DNA of 64,000 bases from Porticoccus sp002341315 (GTDB lineage Bacteria; Pseudomonadota; Gammaproteobacteria; Pseudomonadales; Porticoccaceae): NCBI RefSeq assembly GCF_047634355.1, contig NZ_JBLIAL010000013.1; one strand, 5' to 3'. The translations under genes and the position numbers were made by a program. A model generated the notes under the pieces. The model was given only the letters and a program-made list of their open reading frames with translations, searched no databases and was not told the origin of the DNA. Below are positions 53,573-63,274 of this stretch, in pieces. Numbering within the stretch: the stretch's first letter is position 1; each line of letters starts with the position of its first letter.

Positions 53573-54583
53573 GGTGGGGGTGCCACAGAACATCAACAGC
53601 AGTGTTGTCAGGTCATCCCAGGGGTCTGCAATGCGTATTCCCTTGATGGCTCGGTCGATGCCTGCGGCCAATCGAAGCATCTGTTTTAACCGGGTCAGTT
53701 TCAGCCTCCTCAGGGTTTGCTTGAATAACGGTTTACGTTTTTCCCATATTCCCAGGTCTTTTAACACCCAATCGAGGTGATCCCCGTTTTCCAGCGCTTC
53801 GCCGGCTCTGATCAGCGTGCGCAATTCCCGGGTCAGTGCCCAGAGAATAATGGCGGGTTCGGCTCCTTCATCGCGAAGGCCCCTGAGGGTGCGACAGGCA
53901 GCCTGGGGGTCGCCCTCCAGGGCCTTGTCCGCAAGTGTGAAGACATTGAAGCGGGCACTGTCGGCAACCACTGTTGACATGGTTTGACCATCTACTTCGC
54001 CGTCGGGTAACAGCAACTTGAGCTTTTCAATTTCCTGAACCGCGGCCAGCAGGTTGCCTTCTACCCGATCGGCGAGGATTTCAACGGCCTGGCGATCTGC
54101 TCTGATGCCAGCCTGCTGAAGGCGTTTTCCGATCCAGCCGGGAAGCTGATCAGGGGGTACGGGCCACGTCTGTACCAGAGCGCCGTGGGCCTCGATGGCC
54201 TTAACCCATTTGCTACGCACGGTGGCAGCTTCCAGTTTCGGCGTGATGATCAGCAACAAAGTGTCGTCAGTGGGGTTGCCAGCGCATTCCTGAAGCACCT
54301 TTGAACCCTTGTCCCCCGGTTTGCCGTTGGCAATTCGAATCTCGATAATTTTCTTTTCAGCGAACAATGACAGACTGTTGGCTTCGGTCAGTACGGTATT
54401 CCAGTCGAAACTGCTTTCGGCATGGAGGATTTCGCGTTCAGTGTAGCCCTGCAGGAAGGCAGCAGCCCGGATAGCATCTGCCGCCTCCTGGACCAGCAGT
54501 GTCTCATCTCCGCTGACCAGATAAAGAGGGGCCAGAGTGCCTTGAGAGAGGTGAGTGCCGAGTTGTTCAGCCTTCAGTCGCAT
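53528..54583 (-). CDS. holA: DNA polymerase III subunit delta
   Basis: Opens the beta sliding clamp as part of the clamp loader. From ATG 54583 the 351 residues start MRLKAEQLGTHLSQGTLAPL and carry YLVSGDETLLVQEAAD, the divergent AAA+ N terminus of HolA. The open frame extends 13 codons upstream without similarity. The start overlaps lptE by 17 bases, and the 3' end overlaps the vanZ-like gene on the other strand. Confidence 0.94.
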   Translation of the reverse strand: MRLKAEQLGTHLSQGTLAPLYLVSGDETLLVQEAADAIRAAAFLQGYTEREILHAESSFDWNTVLTEANSLSLFAEKKIIEIRIANGKPGDKGSKVLQECAGNPTDDTLLLIITPKLEAATVRSKWVKAIEAHGALVQTWPVPPDQLPGWIGKRLQQAGIRADRQAVEILADRVEGNLLAAVQEIEKLKLLLPDGEVDGQTMSTVVADSARFNVFTLADKALEGDPQAACRTLRGLRDEGAEPAIILWALTRELRTLIRAGEALENGDHLDWVLKDLGIWEKRKPLFKQTLRRLKLTRLKQMLRLAAGIDRAIKGIRIADPWDDLTTLLLMFCGTPTLQSGNLKLSLSFPD

Positions 54584-55103
54584 CGGGACCCGGTACGATC
54601 GTCGAGCGGTTGGCAACAGCATCGAGACGGCTGATGATCTGGCGGATCAGGTCATTCCGCATTTCACGCCGCAGCAGGTTGGCTTCGTCTTCTTTCGACT
54701 GAACATCATTTTCATCGAAATCAAAGAATCTTTCTGTGCTGAGGGTGGTGCGCTGCAATAGCGGCTGTCCGTTGGCCGCCAATATCATGATCGTCACTTC
54801 TTCGGTGAGCTGGTATTCAGAGACCCGCACGGTGACGCTGACGGTGGCGGTCTTGCGGGAGTATTTCTGGTCGAGAATCACAATGTTGTATTGTGCGTCC
54901 GTGGCATTCTTCACCACGGTGATATCGTTGGCCTGCAGTGATCTCGAAAGGGCCTCATAAAAGTCATTAAACCGGCCCTGACTGCTGATATGTACACTGG
55001 AGACATTGTCAACCGATCCCGTGCCCCGCAAACGCCACCCACAGCCGGCGGCGAGGGTGGTCACCAGCAAACCGGTTATGGCCAGACAAAAAAATCGTTT
55101 CAT
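54567..55103 (-). CDS. lptE: LPS-assembly lipoprotein LptE
   Basis: Outer-membrane lipoprotein that plugs the LptD barrel. The 178 residues begin with a lipoprotein signal peptide (MKRFFCLAITGLLVTTLAAG, then the lipid-carrying Cys21), followed by GWRLRGTG, the start of the LptE fold. Its partner lptD lies 3.5 kb away in this window. The position between leuS and holA is the standard one. Confidence 0.95.
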   Translation of the reverse strand: MKRFFCLAITGLLVTTLAAGCGWRLRGTGSVDNVSSVHISSQGRFNDFYEALSRSLQANDITVVKNATDAQYNIVILDQKYSRKTATVSVTVRVSEYQLTEEVTIMILAANGQPLLQRTTLSTERFFDFDENDVQSKEDEANLLRREMRNDLIRQIISRLDAVANRSTIVPGPDATEG

Positions 55104-55149
55104 TGTTATTCCTTAGGTTGTCACTTTTTCAGCGTGCGGTTGCGGGTTG

Positions 55150-57645
55150 TCAGTTGGCAACAATGTTGACCAGTTTGCCGGGCACCACGATTACTTTACG
55201 GATGGTTTGCCCTGTCGTAAAGCGAAGAACATTTTCATGGGTCAGCGCGCTATCCTCGATGCTCTGCCGGTCTGCGTCGACGGCCACATCGATCTGTGCA
55301 CGAAGCTTGCCGTTGACCTGAACCACCATTTGAAGGGTGCTTTTTGTCAGTGCAACCTGGTCGGGAACTGGCCACGGTGTGTCCAGCAGGCTGTCAGTGT
55401 GACCGAGCGCCTGCCAGAGTGCGTGGCAGATATGGGGCACAATCGGTGCCAGCACCTGTACGGTAATGGTTAATGCTTCCCGCTCTACAGCAAGGCCATT
55501 AACTGAGCCGCGATCGACGGATCTGGCCAGCTCATTGAGCAACTCCATCACGGCGGCAATGGCGGTATTGAAGGTCTGTCGGCGGCCGAAGTCATCACTG
55601 ACCTTAACGATTGTTTCATGGGTTTTACGGCGCAGATCCCGCTGCGTCTGACCAAGCGTCCCGGTATCCAGTTCGCCGGGGGAGCCTGCCTCCAGATGGG
55701 CGTGAACCATTTTCCAGAGTTTCCGCAAAAACCGATGGGCCCCTTCAACCCCGCTGTCATTCCATTCCAGTGACTGTTCCGGTGGTGCGGCAAACATGGT
55801 GAACAACCGGACAGTATCTGCGCCGTAACGGTCAATCAGCTGTTGTGGGTCCACGGTGTTGCCTTTGGATTTGGACATTTTGGTGCCGTCTTTGAGCACC
55901 ATGCCCTGGCACAGCAGCCGGGTGAAGGGTTCATCGGAATTCAGCAGACCCTCGTCGCGCATCAATTTGTGGAAAAACCTTGCGTACAGCAAGTGCAGAA
56001 TCGCGTGTTCGATACCCCCGATATATTGGTCAACGGGCAGCCAGTAATTGGCGGCTTTGCTGTCGAGCATCCCCTCGGTGGCGTTCGGGGAGGTATAGCG
56101 GGCGTAATACCAGCTCGATTCCATAAAAGTATCGAATGTGTCTGTTTCCCGCTCGACCATCTGACCATTGAACTGGACCTTGCACCACTCCCGATCCGCT
56201 TTGATCGGCGAGTGGACTCCGTCCATCACCACGTCTTCCGGCAACAGCACGGGCAAGCGGTCGGCGGGAACGGCAATTTCTCCACCTTCCGGGAGGTTCA
56301 GTATGGGGATCGGGGCACCCCAGTAGCGCTGGCGGGAAACGCCCCAGTCGCGCAAACGGTAGTTGGTTTTTATTTCGCCGCTGCCCAGTTCGGTCAATTT
56401 GGCAGCGATCGCGTCGAAAGCTTTTTCTGGACTCAAGCCGTCAAACTCCCGGGAGTTTACAGTCTCCAGTTCGCTGGTTTTCCGGGCATACCATTCCTGC
56501 CAGTTTGAGGTGTCGAAAGGTTGGTGAACGTTATCGACTTTATTTTCACGTAGGTGAAAAACCTGTTTGATGGGTAGTCTGTATTTGTTGGCGAATTCAA
56601 AATCCCGTTCGTCGTGGGCCGGAACCGCCATAATCGCACCAGTGCCGTAGTCCATCAGCACGTAGTTGGCTACCCATACCGGAACCGCTTCGCCACTGAT
56701 CGGATGGATGGCATTGAGGCCGGTGGCCATGCCCTTTTTTTCCATGGTGGCCATGTCGGATTCCGCCATGGACTGGGTCTTACAGTTCTGGATAAAGGTT
56801 GCCAGTTCCGGATTTGTTTTGGCCAGCGCCAGGGCAATAGGGTGCTCTGCAGCGATACTGGCGTAGGTGATGCCCATTAGCGTGTCGGGGCGGGTGGTGT
56901 ACACTTCAAAGTGGTCGATGTCATCCACGCCCTGTTCCAGCTGGAAGCGGAACTGTACTCCACGGCTCTTGCCGATCCAGTTGCGCTGCATGGTGCGCAC
57001 TTGTTCCGGCCAGCCATCCAGTTTGTCGAGATCAGCCAGGAGTTCTTCAGCGTAGTCGGTAATCCTGATAAACCATTGGGGTATTTCCTTGCGCTCCACC
57101 GGGGTGTCACAGCGCCAGCAACAGCCGTCTATAACCTGCTCGTTGGCCAGTACGGTCTGGTCGTTGGGGCACCAGTTGACCCCGGCTGTTTTCCTGTACA
57201 CCAGGCCTTTCTCGTAGAGTCGGGTAAAAAACCACTGTTCCCAGCGGTAATAATCCGGCTTGCAGGTGGCCAGTTCACGCGACCAGTCATAACCGAAGCC
57301 CAACCGTTTTAATTGGGCTTTCATATACTCAATATTTTCGTAGGTCCATTTTGCCGGGGCTGTATGGTGTTTGATGGCCGCGTTTTCCGCTGGCAGGCCA
57401 AATGCGTCCCAGCCCATGGGTTGCAATACATTCTTGCCGAGCATCCGCTGGTAGCGGGCAATCACATCCCCAATCGTATAGTTGCGCACGTGCCCCATGT
57501 GCAGCTTGCCGCTTGGGTAGGGGAACATCGCCAGACAGTAGTACTTTTCCCTGCCGGGAATTTCGCTGACTTCGAAGGCGGCGGTTTCCTGCCAGTGTTG
57601 CTGGACGACAGTTTCTATTTCACTGGGGTGATATTGGTCTTTCAT
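55150..57645 (-). CDS. leuS: Leucyl-tRNA synthetase
   Basis: Charges tRNA-Leu. From ATG 57645 the 831 residues have the class Ia motifs: HMGHVRN (HIGH) at about 47-53 and KMSKSKGN (KMSKS) near 587, the zinc-like CCWRC segment, and the CP1 editing domain with YTTRPDTLMGITY (T-rich) and the essential GTGAIMAVPAHDERD. A GTG two codons earlier (57651) is an alternative start. lptE follows after 46 bases. Confidence 0.97.
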   Translation of the reverse strand: MKDQYHPSEIETVVQQHWQETAAFEVSEIPGREKYYCLAMFPYPSGKLHMGHVRNYTIGDVIARYQRMLGKNVLQPMGWDAFGLPAENAAIKHHTAPAKWTYENIEYMKAQLKRLGFGYDWSRELATCKPDYYRWEQWFFTRLYEKGLVYRKTAGVNWCPNDQTVLANEQVIDGCCWRCDTPVERKEIPQWFIRITDYAEELLADLDKLDGWPEQVRTMQRNWIGKSRGVQFRFQLEQGVDDIDHFEVYTTRPDTLMGITYASIAAEHPIALALAKTNPELATFIQNCKTQSMAESDMATMEKKGMATGLNAIHPISGEAVPVWVANYVLMDYGTGAIMAVPAHDERDFEFANKYRLPIKQVFHLRENKVDNVHQPFDTSNWQEWYARKTSELETVNSREFDGLSPEKAFDAIAAKLTELGSGEIKTNYRLRDWGVSRQRYWGAPIPILNLPEGGEIAVPADRLPVLLPEDVVMDGVHSPIKADREWCKVQFNGQMVERETDTFDTFMESSWYYARYTSPNATEGMLDSKAANYWLPVDQYIGGIEHAILHLLYARFFHKLMRDEGLLNSDEPFTRLLCQGMVLKDGTKMSKSKGNTVDPQQLIDRYGADTVRLFTMFAAPPEQSLEWNDSGVEGAHRFLRKLWKMVHAHLEAGSPGELDTGTLGQTQRDLRRKTHETIVKVSDDFGRRQTFNTAIAAVMELLNELARSVDRGSVNGLAVEREALTITVQVLAPIVPHICHALWQALGHTDSLLDTPWPVPDQVALTKSTLQMVVQVNGKLRAQIDVAVDADRQSIEDSALTHENVLRFTTGQTIRKVIVVPGKLVNIVAN

Positions 57646-57684
57646 CGACACTCTGTATTGTGAGGTTGGGCACTAGGCCAGAAA

Positions 57685-57746
57685 AGCCGCCAATTATAGG
57701 CTAAAGGAGGGGGCAGACACAGCCCGCGATGCGACTATTGGCGGCT
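57685..57746 (-). promoter_or_regulatory. Inverted repeat and -10 box in the lnt-leuS gap
   Basis: Perfect 10-bp arms AGCCGCCAAT (57685-57694) and ATTGGCGGCT (57737-57746) lie 42 bases apart. On the minus strand the second arm is followed by TTTTC, as in a terminator, and TATAAT (57693-57698, minus) overlaps this arm, 47 bases before the leuS ATG. It may end lnt transcription and start leuS transcription. No clear -35 box is seen. Confidence 0.5.
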
Positions 57747-57772
57747 CATTACTCCTGCCGCTGAGGTTTGCG

Positions 57773-59272
57773 TCAGTTGGCCCGGGATTTCCAGAAAGCG
57801 GCTAGCAGCATGATCAGCAAGCACAGCAATACCGGATTCGAACCCCATCGGCCGAAGGGTGTCTGGCCCCGATAGGGCGTCAGTTGGCCTGTGAGGGTGC
57901 TGCGAATGAAAGGGGGTGTCGTAGCGACGACCTTGCCATGATGGTTGATCAGAGCCGTAATGCCATCATTGGTGGCGCGAATCAGCGGTTTGCGGTTTTC
58001 TGCCGCCCGCATTCTGGCCATCTGAAAGTGCTGTTTTGGACCGATGGATCTGCCGAACCAGCTATCGTTGCTGACGGTCAGAAGCAGATTTGAACGGTTG
58101 GCAGTAGCTGCCACCAGGTCAGGGAAAACAATTTCGTAGCAAATGGCTGTGCCAATACGGATATCATTGGTACGAATGGGTTGTTGTAGGGCGGCCCCGG
58201 GGCTGAAGACCGACATGGGCAGGTTCAAAAAGGCCATTGTCCCGCCAAGCCAGCGTTCAAAGGGTACATATTCCCCAAAGGGTACCAGGTGTTGCTTGTG
58301 GTAAATGCCGCTTGCTGTGCCGAGAGCCATCACGGAATTGTGGTATTGCCGCGTTGTGGTATTGCGCGTGGGAATTCCCGTGAGCAGGGCGGTATTGGTC
58401 TCCAGCGCCCTTTTTGCCATTGCGGCAAGAAAGGGTTTTGCCCGCTCTTCCAGCGTCGGCACCGCGGATTCTGGCCAGACCACCAGGTCGTTGCCCAGCA
58501 GTTCACGGGTCATCAGGCGGTTTTGCTCAAGAATAGCGGCAAGCTGTGTGCTGTCCCACTTCGCGGCGACGGGAAGCGCGGGCTGCATGATGCCAATGTG
58601 CAATGGGTCGCCTGCAGTAGCAGTCCATTCAACAGACTGCAGATACCAGCCGCTCGTCCATCCCACTGCCGCCAGCAATGCGACATTACCGAGCACAAGG
58701 GATGCTCTGGTGATGGCAGCAATGCCGACCACCGTGCCGGATAATGCGCAAATCCAGCTGATCCCCAGTACTCCGGTGATGGGTGCCCACCCCGCCAGCC
58801 AGGTGTCAATGTGGCCATAGCCGAGATACATCCATGGGAAGCCGCTAAATAACCAGCTGCGAGTCCATTCTCCCAGAACCCAGATACTGGGGAAGGCGAG
58901 GGCCATGGTGCCCGCCGTACGGTTTAACCCTCTGCCATATAGCATAAATGGCAGGGCAAAAAGCACAGCCAGCAGAATCACAAACAGGGATGTCAGAATC
59001 AGGGCGAGTGGTACGGAGGCGTGACCGTGGTCGTGGATACTGATGAAGACCCAGGATACCCCAACGCCAAACATGCCGAGTCCAAACCAGAAGGTGCGCC
59101 AGAAGCAGTCAACCGAGCGCAACCCCCTGAGCAGAACAACCAGGCCGGCAACAGCTATCAGGCCGATTGGCCACCAGCTCCAGGGCGCCAGCGACAGCGG
59201 CAGCACGGCGCCCAACAGTACCCCGAGCAGATGTCCCCTGAGTTTGGGGTGAGAAGCGATTGATCCCATCAT
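57773..59272 (-). CDS. lnt: Apolipoprotein N-acyltransferase
   Basis: Adds the third acyl chain to lipoproteins in the inner membrane. The 499 residues have about six N-terminal membrane segments followed by a periplasmic nitrilase domain. Catalytic residues are visible: Glu in VVWPESAVPT, Lys in YHKQHLVPFGEYVPFE and Cys in GTAICYEIVFPD. A second in-frame ATG lies one codon later (59269). It follows corC, the standard order. Confidence 0.96.
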   Translation of the reverse strand: MMGSIASHPKLRGHLLGVLLGAVLPLSLAPWSWWPIGLIAVAGLVVLLRGLRSVDCFWRTFWFGLGMFGVGVSWVFISIHDHGHASVPLALILTSLFVILLAVLFALPFMLYGRGLNRTAGTMALAFPSIWVLGEWTRSWLFSGFPWMYLGYGHIDTWLAGWAPITGVLGISWICALSGTVVGIAAITRASLVLGNVALLAAVGWTSGWYLQSVEWTATAGDPLHIGIMQPALPVAAKWDSTQLAAILEQNRLMTRELLGNDLVVWPESAVPTLEERAKPFLAAMAKRALETNTALLTGIPTRNTTTRQYHNSVMALGTASGIYHKQHLVPFGEYVPFERWLGGTMAFLNLPMSVFSPGAALQQPIRTNDIRIGTAICYEIVFPDLVAATANRSNLLLTVSNDSWFGRSIGPKQHFQMARMRAAENRKPLIRATNDGITALINHHGKVVATTPPFIRSTLTGQLTPYRGQTPFGRWGSNPVLLCLLIMLLAAFWKSRAN

Positions 59273-59301
59273 TGGCTTGTGGTCCCGGGCAGACGGCTGG
59301 A

Positions 59302-60138
59302 CTAGGCTTTAATTCGCAACTCGAGCAATTTGACCTGCCGGTTGTCGCCTTCCGCAACGCGAAAGTCAAAGTTATCCACTTCGATGGTTTCATCCACCTT
59401 GGGCATGCGGCCAAAGGCCTGGACGATAATGCCGCCTATGGTGTCGAATTCCTCGTCGCTGATTCCGACATCGAAGAATTCATTGAAATCCTCGATGGGT
59501 GTCAGGGCATCCACCAGATAGCTGTTGTCCTGCTGGGGACGAATCATGGTGTCTTCATCCTCATCGGTCTCATCTTCGATGTCGCCGACAATTTCCTCGA
59601 GAATGTCCTCAATGGTGATCAACCCGGCAATGCCGCCATATTCGTCAATGACAATAGCCATGTGATAGCGCTGTTCGCGGAACTCCCGCAACAGCACATT
59701 CAGCCGTTTGCTCTCGGGGATGATCGTGGCGGGTCTGATCACATTGGCAATTTCGAAATTTTCACGACCACTCAGTAGCAGCGGTAATAGCTCCTTGGCC
59801 AACAGAATGCCGACAATATCATCAGCATTGTCACCGATCACCGGAAAGCGGGAGTGGCTGGATTCGATAACCAGCTCGAGAAGGTCTTCAAGGCTGATGT
59901 TTTGCTGAATGACAACCATTTGAGTGCGGGGGATCATGATTTCCCGCACCTGCTGGTCGGAGACATGCAGTGCCCCCTCAATAATCTCCAGCGCATCGTG
60001 ATCAATAATGCCGTTATCGTAGGCGGAGCGGAGGGTGTTCGCCAGCTCCTCCCGCGATTGTGGCTCCGAGGAAAAGGCCGTGGCCAGTTTGCCTAACCAG
60101 GATTTCTCCTGTGTGCCGTTCAAGTCGTCATCAGTCAT
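59302..60138 (-). CDS. corC: CBS and CorC_HlyC domain protein CorC (YbeX)
   Basis: Cytosolic protein linked to Mg/Co efflux and, more recently, to ribosome homeostasis in E. coli. From ATG 60138 the 278 residues have a CBS pair (REIMIPRTQMVVIQQNISLE at about 60, and MAIVIDEYGGIAGLITIEDI at about 160) and a C-terminal CorC_HlyC domain (FDTIGGIIVQAFGRMPK). The start overlaps the ybeY stop by eight bases. The open frame's earlier start at 60165 has no family similarity. Confidence 0.94.
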   Translation of the reverse strand: MTDDDLNGTQEKSWLGKLATAFSSEPQSREELANTLRSAYDNGIIDHDALEIIEGALHVSDQQVREIMIPRTQMVVIQQNISLEDLLELVIESSHSRFPVIGDNADDIVGILLAKELLPLLLSGRENFEIANVIRPATIIPESKRLNVLLREFREQRYHMAIVIDEYGGIAGLITIEDILEEIVGDIEDETDEDEDTMIRPQQDNSYLVDALTPIEDFNEFFDVGISDEEFDTIGGIIVQAFGRMPKVDETIEVDNFDFRVAEGDNRQVKLLELRIKA

Positions 60139-60619
60139 GAAATATCTGCTGCTCCGGAGCATCATCCTGTTGGTAGGGTGGTGGAAAACCCAACTTCGTC
60201 AGTATACGGGTTTCAAGGGCTTCCATTATATCCGCATCATTATCTTCAATATGGTCGTAGCCGATCAAATGCAGGCAGCCGTGAACCAGCATGTGCGCCC
60301 AATGTGCCTCAATGGGTTTGCCCTGCTCGGCGGCTTCGCGCTCGACCACCGGTGCACAAATGACCAGATCACCGAGCAGTGGAAGATCTAAATCCGGTGG
60401 CAAATCGGCCGGGAAAGACAACACATTGGTGGGACCCGGTTTGCGGCGATAGCGTTGGTTCAGTTCGGCACACTCTGCTTCACCGACAATTCTCACACTC
60501 AGTTCGGCCGTCTGTCGGGCGCTGGACAGTGCTGCGGTAGCCCAGCAGCGTATCTGTTTTCTATCCGGTATCCAGCCTGTTTTACCATGGGTATTGTCGA
60601 TATCGAGCTGAAGCTTCAT
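60131..60619 (-). CDS. ybeY: rRNA maturation endoribonuclease YbeY
   Basis: Zinc endoribonuclease needed for 16S 3'-end maturation and ribosome quality control. The 162 residues include the conserved TNVLSFP and the metal site HGCLHLIGYDH near residue 118. The ATG overlaps the phoH stop by four bases. Confidence 0.96.
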   Translation of the reverse strand: MKLQLDIDNTHGKTGWIPDRKQIRCWATAALSSARQTAELSVRIVGEAECAELNQRYRRKPGPTNVLSFPADLPPDLDLPLLGDLVICAPVVEREAAEQGKPIEAHWAHMLVHGCLHLIGYDHIEDNDADIMEALETRILTKLGFPPPYQQDDAPEQQIFHD

Positions 60620-61656
60620 TGGGGCGGGTCTTTGGCCTCGTCCTGCTCAAAGGCATCATAGGCATCGACAATCTGCTGTACCAGCGGGTGGCGAACCACA
60701 TCCTTCGAGCCGAAAAATGTAAAGCTGATATCCTCGACGTCCTTGAGTACTTTGCAGACGTGAAGCAGCCCGGAGTGACTGGGGCGGGGCAGGTCGATCT
60801 GGGAGGTATCCCCGGTAATGACCGCGGTGGAGCTGAAACCGATTCTGGTGAGGAACATCTTCATTTGTTCCCTGGTGGTGTTCTGGCTCTCATCGAGAAT
60901 AATGAAAGAGTTGTTCAGGGTGCGGCCACGCATGTAAGCCAGCGGTGCTACTTCAATAACACTCCGGTCAATGAGTTTTGCTACCGTTTCAACGCCGAGC
61001 ATTTCATACAGCGCATCGTAGAGTGGGCGCAGATAGGGGTCCACCTTCTGGCTCAGGTCTCCGGGCAAAAAACCGAGCTTTTCGCCAGCTTCAACAGCAG
61101 GGCGCACCAGCAGAATGCGCTCCACTTCGTCTCTCAGCAGCGCCTCCACCGCGCAGGCTACTGCCAGATAGGTTTTGCCGGTACCGGCAGGTCCTACCCC
61201 AAAATTGATATCGTGGGTCTGTACGGCCCGCACATAGCGTTGCTGGCTGAGTCCTCTGGGTTTGATATTGCCTTTTTTGGTGCGGATGACCGTCTGCGTT
61301 ATAGCGTTCTCTGTCTCGGCGACATTGCTGTCAGCTGTAGTCGTGCTCGCATAGTGTTCCATAGGCATTCCGGCGGTGGATTGTTGAATGGCAAGATGAA
61401 TGTGGTCGGGCGTCAGCTCACGGCTGCGACCGGTTTCCTGATAGAGGTGATGGAGAAGTTGCCCAGCCACGTCAGCCGCGGCATGGTCGCCAATCAGAGC
61501 GAAGGTATTGCCCCGGTTGCGAATCTCGATTTTCAGCCGCTGTTCGATGTGTCTGAGGTGTTCGTCGAATTGCCCGCAGAGTGTTGCTAGGCGACGGGTG
61601 TCGCTGGGTTCCAGCGTGATGGTCTGTGTTGCAGTCTGAATATTCAAATTTTCCAA
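60616..61656 (-). CDS. PhoH-like ATPase (YbeZ)
   Basis: Cytosolic ATPase that partners YbeY. The 346 residues have an N-terminal region (EPSDTRRLATLCGQFDEHLRH), a basic KNIKPRG-like segment, Walker A GPAGTGKTYLAVA at about 158 and Walker B FIILDESQNTT. The start appears to be TTG at 61656. The ribosome site AGAGG would sit exactly in the loop of a GCCGC/GCGGC hairpin eight bases upstream. The 104-base gap after miaB may contain its own promoter. Confidence 0.93.
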   Translation of the reverse strand: MENLNIQTATQTITLEPSDTRRLATLCGQFDEHLRHIEQRLKIEIRNRGNTFALIGDHAAADVAGQLLHHLYQETGRSRELTPDHIHLAIQQSTAGMPMEHYASTTTADSNVAETENAITQTVIRTKKGNIKPRGLSQQRYVRAVQTHDINFGVGPAGTGKTYLAVACAVEALLRDEVERILLVRPAVEAGEKLGFLPGDLSQKVDPYLRPLYDALYEMLGVETVAKLIDRSVIEVAPLAYMRGRTLNNSFIILDESQNTTREQMKMFLTRIGFSSTAVITGDTSQIDLPRPSHSGLLHVCKVLKDVEDISFTFFGSKDVVRHPLVQQIVDAYDAFEQDEAKDPPQ

Positions 61657-61760
61657 TAGGCCGCCCTCTGCGGCTACACATGTAGGGCAAGCATATAACC
61701 TTTATTAGGGTCTGAAAACAGTTTTGAGTGAGGTTTATAGGTATCTGCCAGCGCCGTCAT

Positions 61761-63125
61761 TTATGCTGCAGTGTTCTCCGTTGCAGCGATCAGGCGTCCG
61801 CGCAGTGAATTGGGCAACGCCTCGATAATACCCACCCTGGCAAACGTACCTATCAGTTGATGGTCGGTGGCTGGAAAATTGACGACCCGGTTGTTTTCGG
61901 TGCGGCCCTGCAATTGACCGGGATCTTTCTTTGAAATGCCGGTGATCAGGATGGTCTGTTCGGTACCGACCATTTGCTCACTAATGCCTGTGGCATGCTG
62001 GCTGATCCTGCTTTGCAGGATTTGCAGTCGTTGCTTCTTGATACTTTCGGGCGTGCTATCGGGCAGATCGGCTGCCGGTGTTCCCGGTCGGGCGCTGTAC
62101 ACAAAGCTGAAGCTGTGATCAAAGCCGATATCCTGAATCAGCTTGAGGGTATCTTCGAAATCCTTCTCGGTCTCACCGGGAAAACCAATGATGAAGTCCG
62201 ATGAAATGCTGATATCCGGTCGGATCCGGCGCAGCTTGCGAATTTTCGATTTGTATTCCAGTACGGTGTGGCCACGTTTCATTGCCGCCAGAATTCGGTC
62301 CGAGCCACTTTGCACTGGCAGATGAAGATGGCTGACCAGCTCGGGTACTTCGGCATAGGCCGCAATGAGGCTGTCCGAAAACTCAACCGGGTGGGAGGTG
62401 GTATAGCGAATGCGGTCAATGCCTTCAATTCCTGCCACATAGCCAATTAGCTCAGCCAGGTCGCAGAGGTTTCCGTCGGGCATGTTGCCGCGGTAGGCGT
62501 TGACATTCTGTCCCAGCAAATTGACTTCCCGCACGCCCTGGCCGGCGAGATGAGCCACTTCCGCGAGTACATCTGCAGCCGGGCGGCTGACTTCCTCACC
62601 TCTTGTATAGGGCACAACACAGAAGGTGCAGTATTTGGAGCAGCCTTCCATAATCGACACGAAGGCAGTGACGCCATCGGCATCTGGCTGGGGCAGCCGG
62701 TCAAATTTCTCAATCTCCGGGAAGCTGATATCGACGATGGTGGTGCCGTCTCGCTGCTTTCTTTCGGCTAGCATTTCCGGCAACCGGTGCAATGTCTGGG
62801 GACCAAACACCAGATCCACAAAAGGTGCGCGCCTGGCAATAGCCTCACCCTCCTGACTGGCGACACAGCCGCCAACCCCGATGACCAGCTCCGGGTTGCG
62901 AGTTTTGAGGTGTTTCCAGCGGCCGAGCTGGTGAAAAACCTTTTCCTGGGCTTTTTCCCGGATTGAGCAGGTGTTCAGTAACAGTACGTCGGCTTCTTCC
63001 GGGTTGTCTGTTGCCACCATCTGGTGGCTGTCGCCCAGCAGATCACGCATGCGTGATGAATCGTATTCATTCATCTGGCAGCCGTGGGTGACAATGTGTA
63101 GTTTTTTGATTTTTGGCTCGGACAT
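61761..63125 (-). CDS. miaB: tRNA-2-methylthio-N6-dimethylallyladenosine synthase
   Basis: Radical-SAM methylthiotransferase that modifies A37 of tRNAs reading UNN codons. The 454 residues have the N-terminal UPF0004 domain with three cluster cysteines (HGCQMNEYDS, LLNTCSIREKA, VGGCVASQEG), the radical-SAM CSKYCTFC motif, and a C-terminal TRAM domain (about 380-445). First gene of the minus-strand block. Confidence 0.97.
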   Translation of the reverse strand: MSEPKIKKLHIVTHGCQMNEYDSSRMRDLLGDSHQMVATDNPEEADVLLLNTCSIREKAQEKVFHQLGRWKHLKTRNPELVIGVGGCVASQEGEAIARRAPFVDLVFGPQTLHRLPEMLAERKQRDGTTIVDISFPEIEKFDRLPQPDADGVTAFVSIMEGCSKYCTFCVVPYTRGEEVSRPAADVLAEVAHLAGQGVREVNLLGQNVNAYRGNMPDGNLCDLAELIGYVAGIEGIDRIRYTTSHPVEFSDSLIAAYAEVPELVSHLHLPVQSGSDRILAAMKRGHTVLEYKSKIRKLRRIRPDISISSDFIIGFPGETEKDFEDTLKLIQDIGFDHSFSFVYSARPGTPAADLPDSTPESIKKQRLQILQSRISQHATGISEQMVGTEQTILITGISKKDPGQLQGRTENNRVVNFPATDHQLIGTFARVGIIEALPNSLRGRLIAATENTAA

Positions 63126-63161
63126 AAATACTGGTTATGGATACACTTGACGCGGCCGCAC

Positions 63162-63167
63162 AGTATA
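63162..63167 (-). promoter_or_regulatory. Candidate -10 box of miaB
   Basis: TATACT on the minus strand, 37 bases upstream of the miaB ATG, with no convincing -35 hexamer. A dyad, CCACAGGGTGTGG, lies just upstream at about 63189-63201, between the divergent genes. Confidence 0.3.
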
Positions 63168-63274
63168 GCGGTCGTCGGTGGTTAATCCCACAGGGTGTGG
63201 TCTGATTGGGTGAAATTTGTGCAGATTGTGGTATTCTTTCGCGCCCTTGATAAACCGGTGAACAGGCAACCTGT

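Noticed and set aside
60619..61590. 323-codon plus-strand frame
   Set aside because: It is fully antisense to phoH, which has clear Walker motifs.
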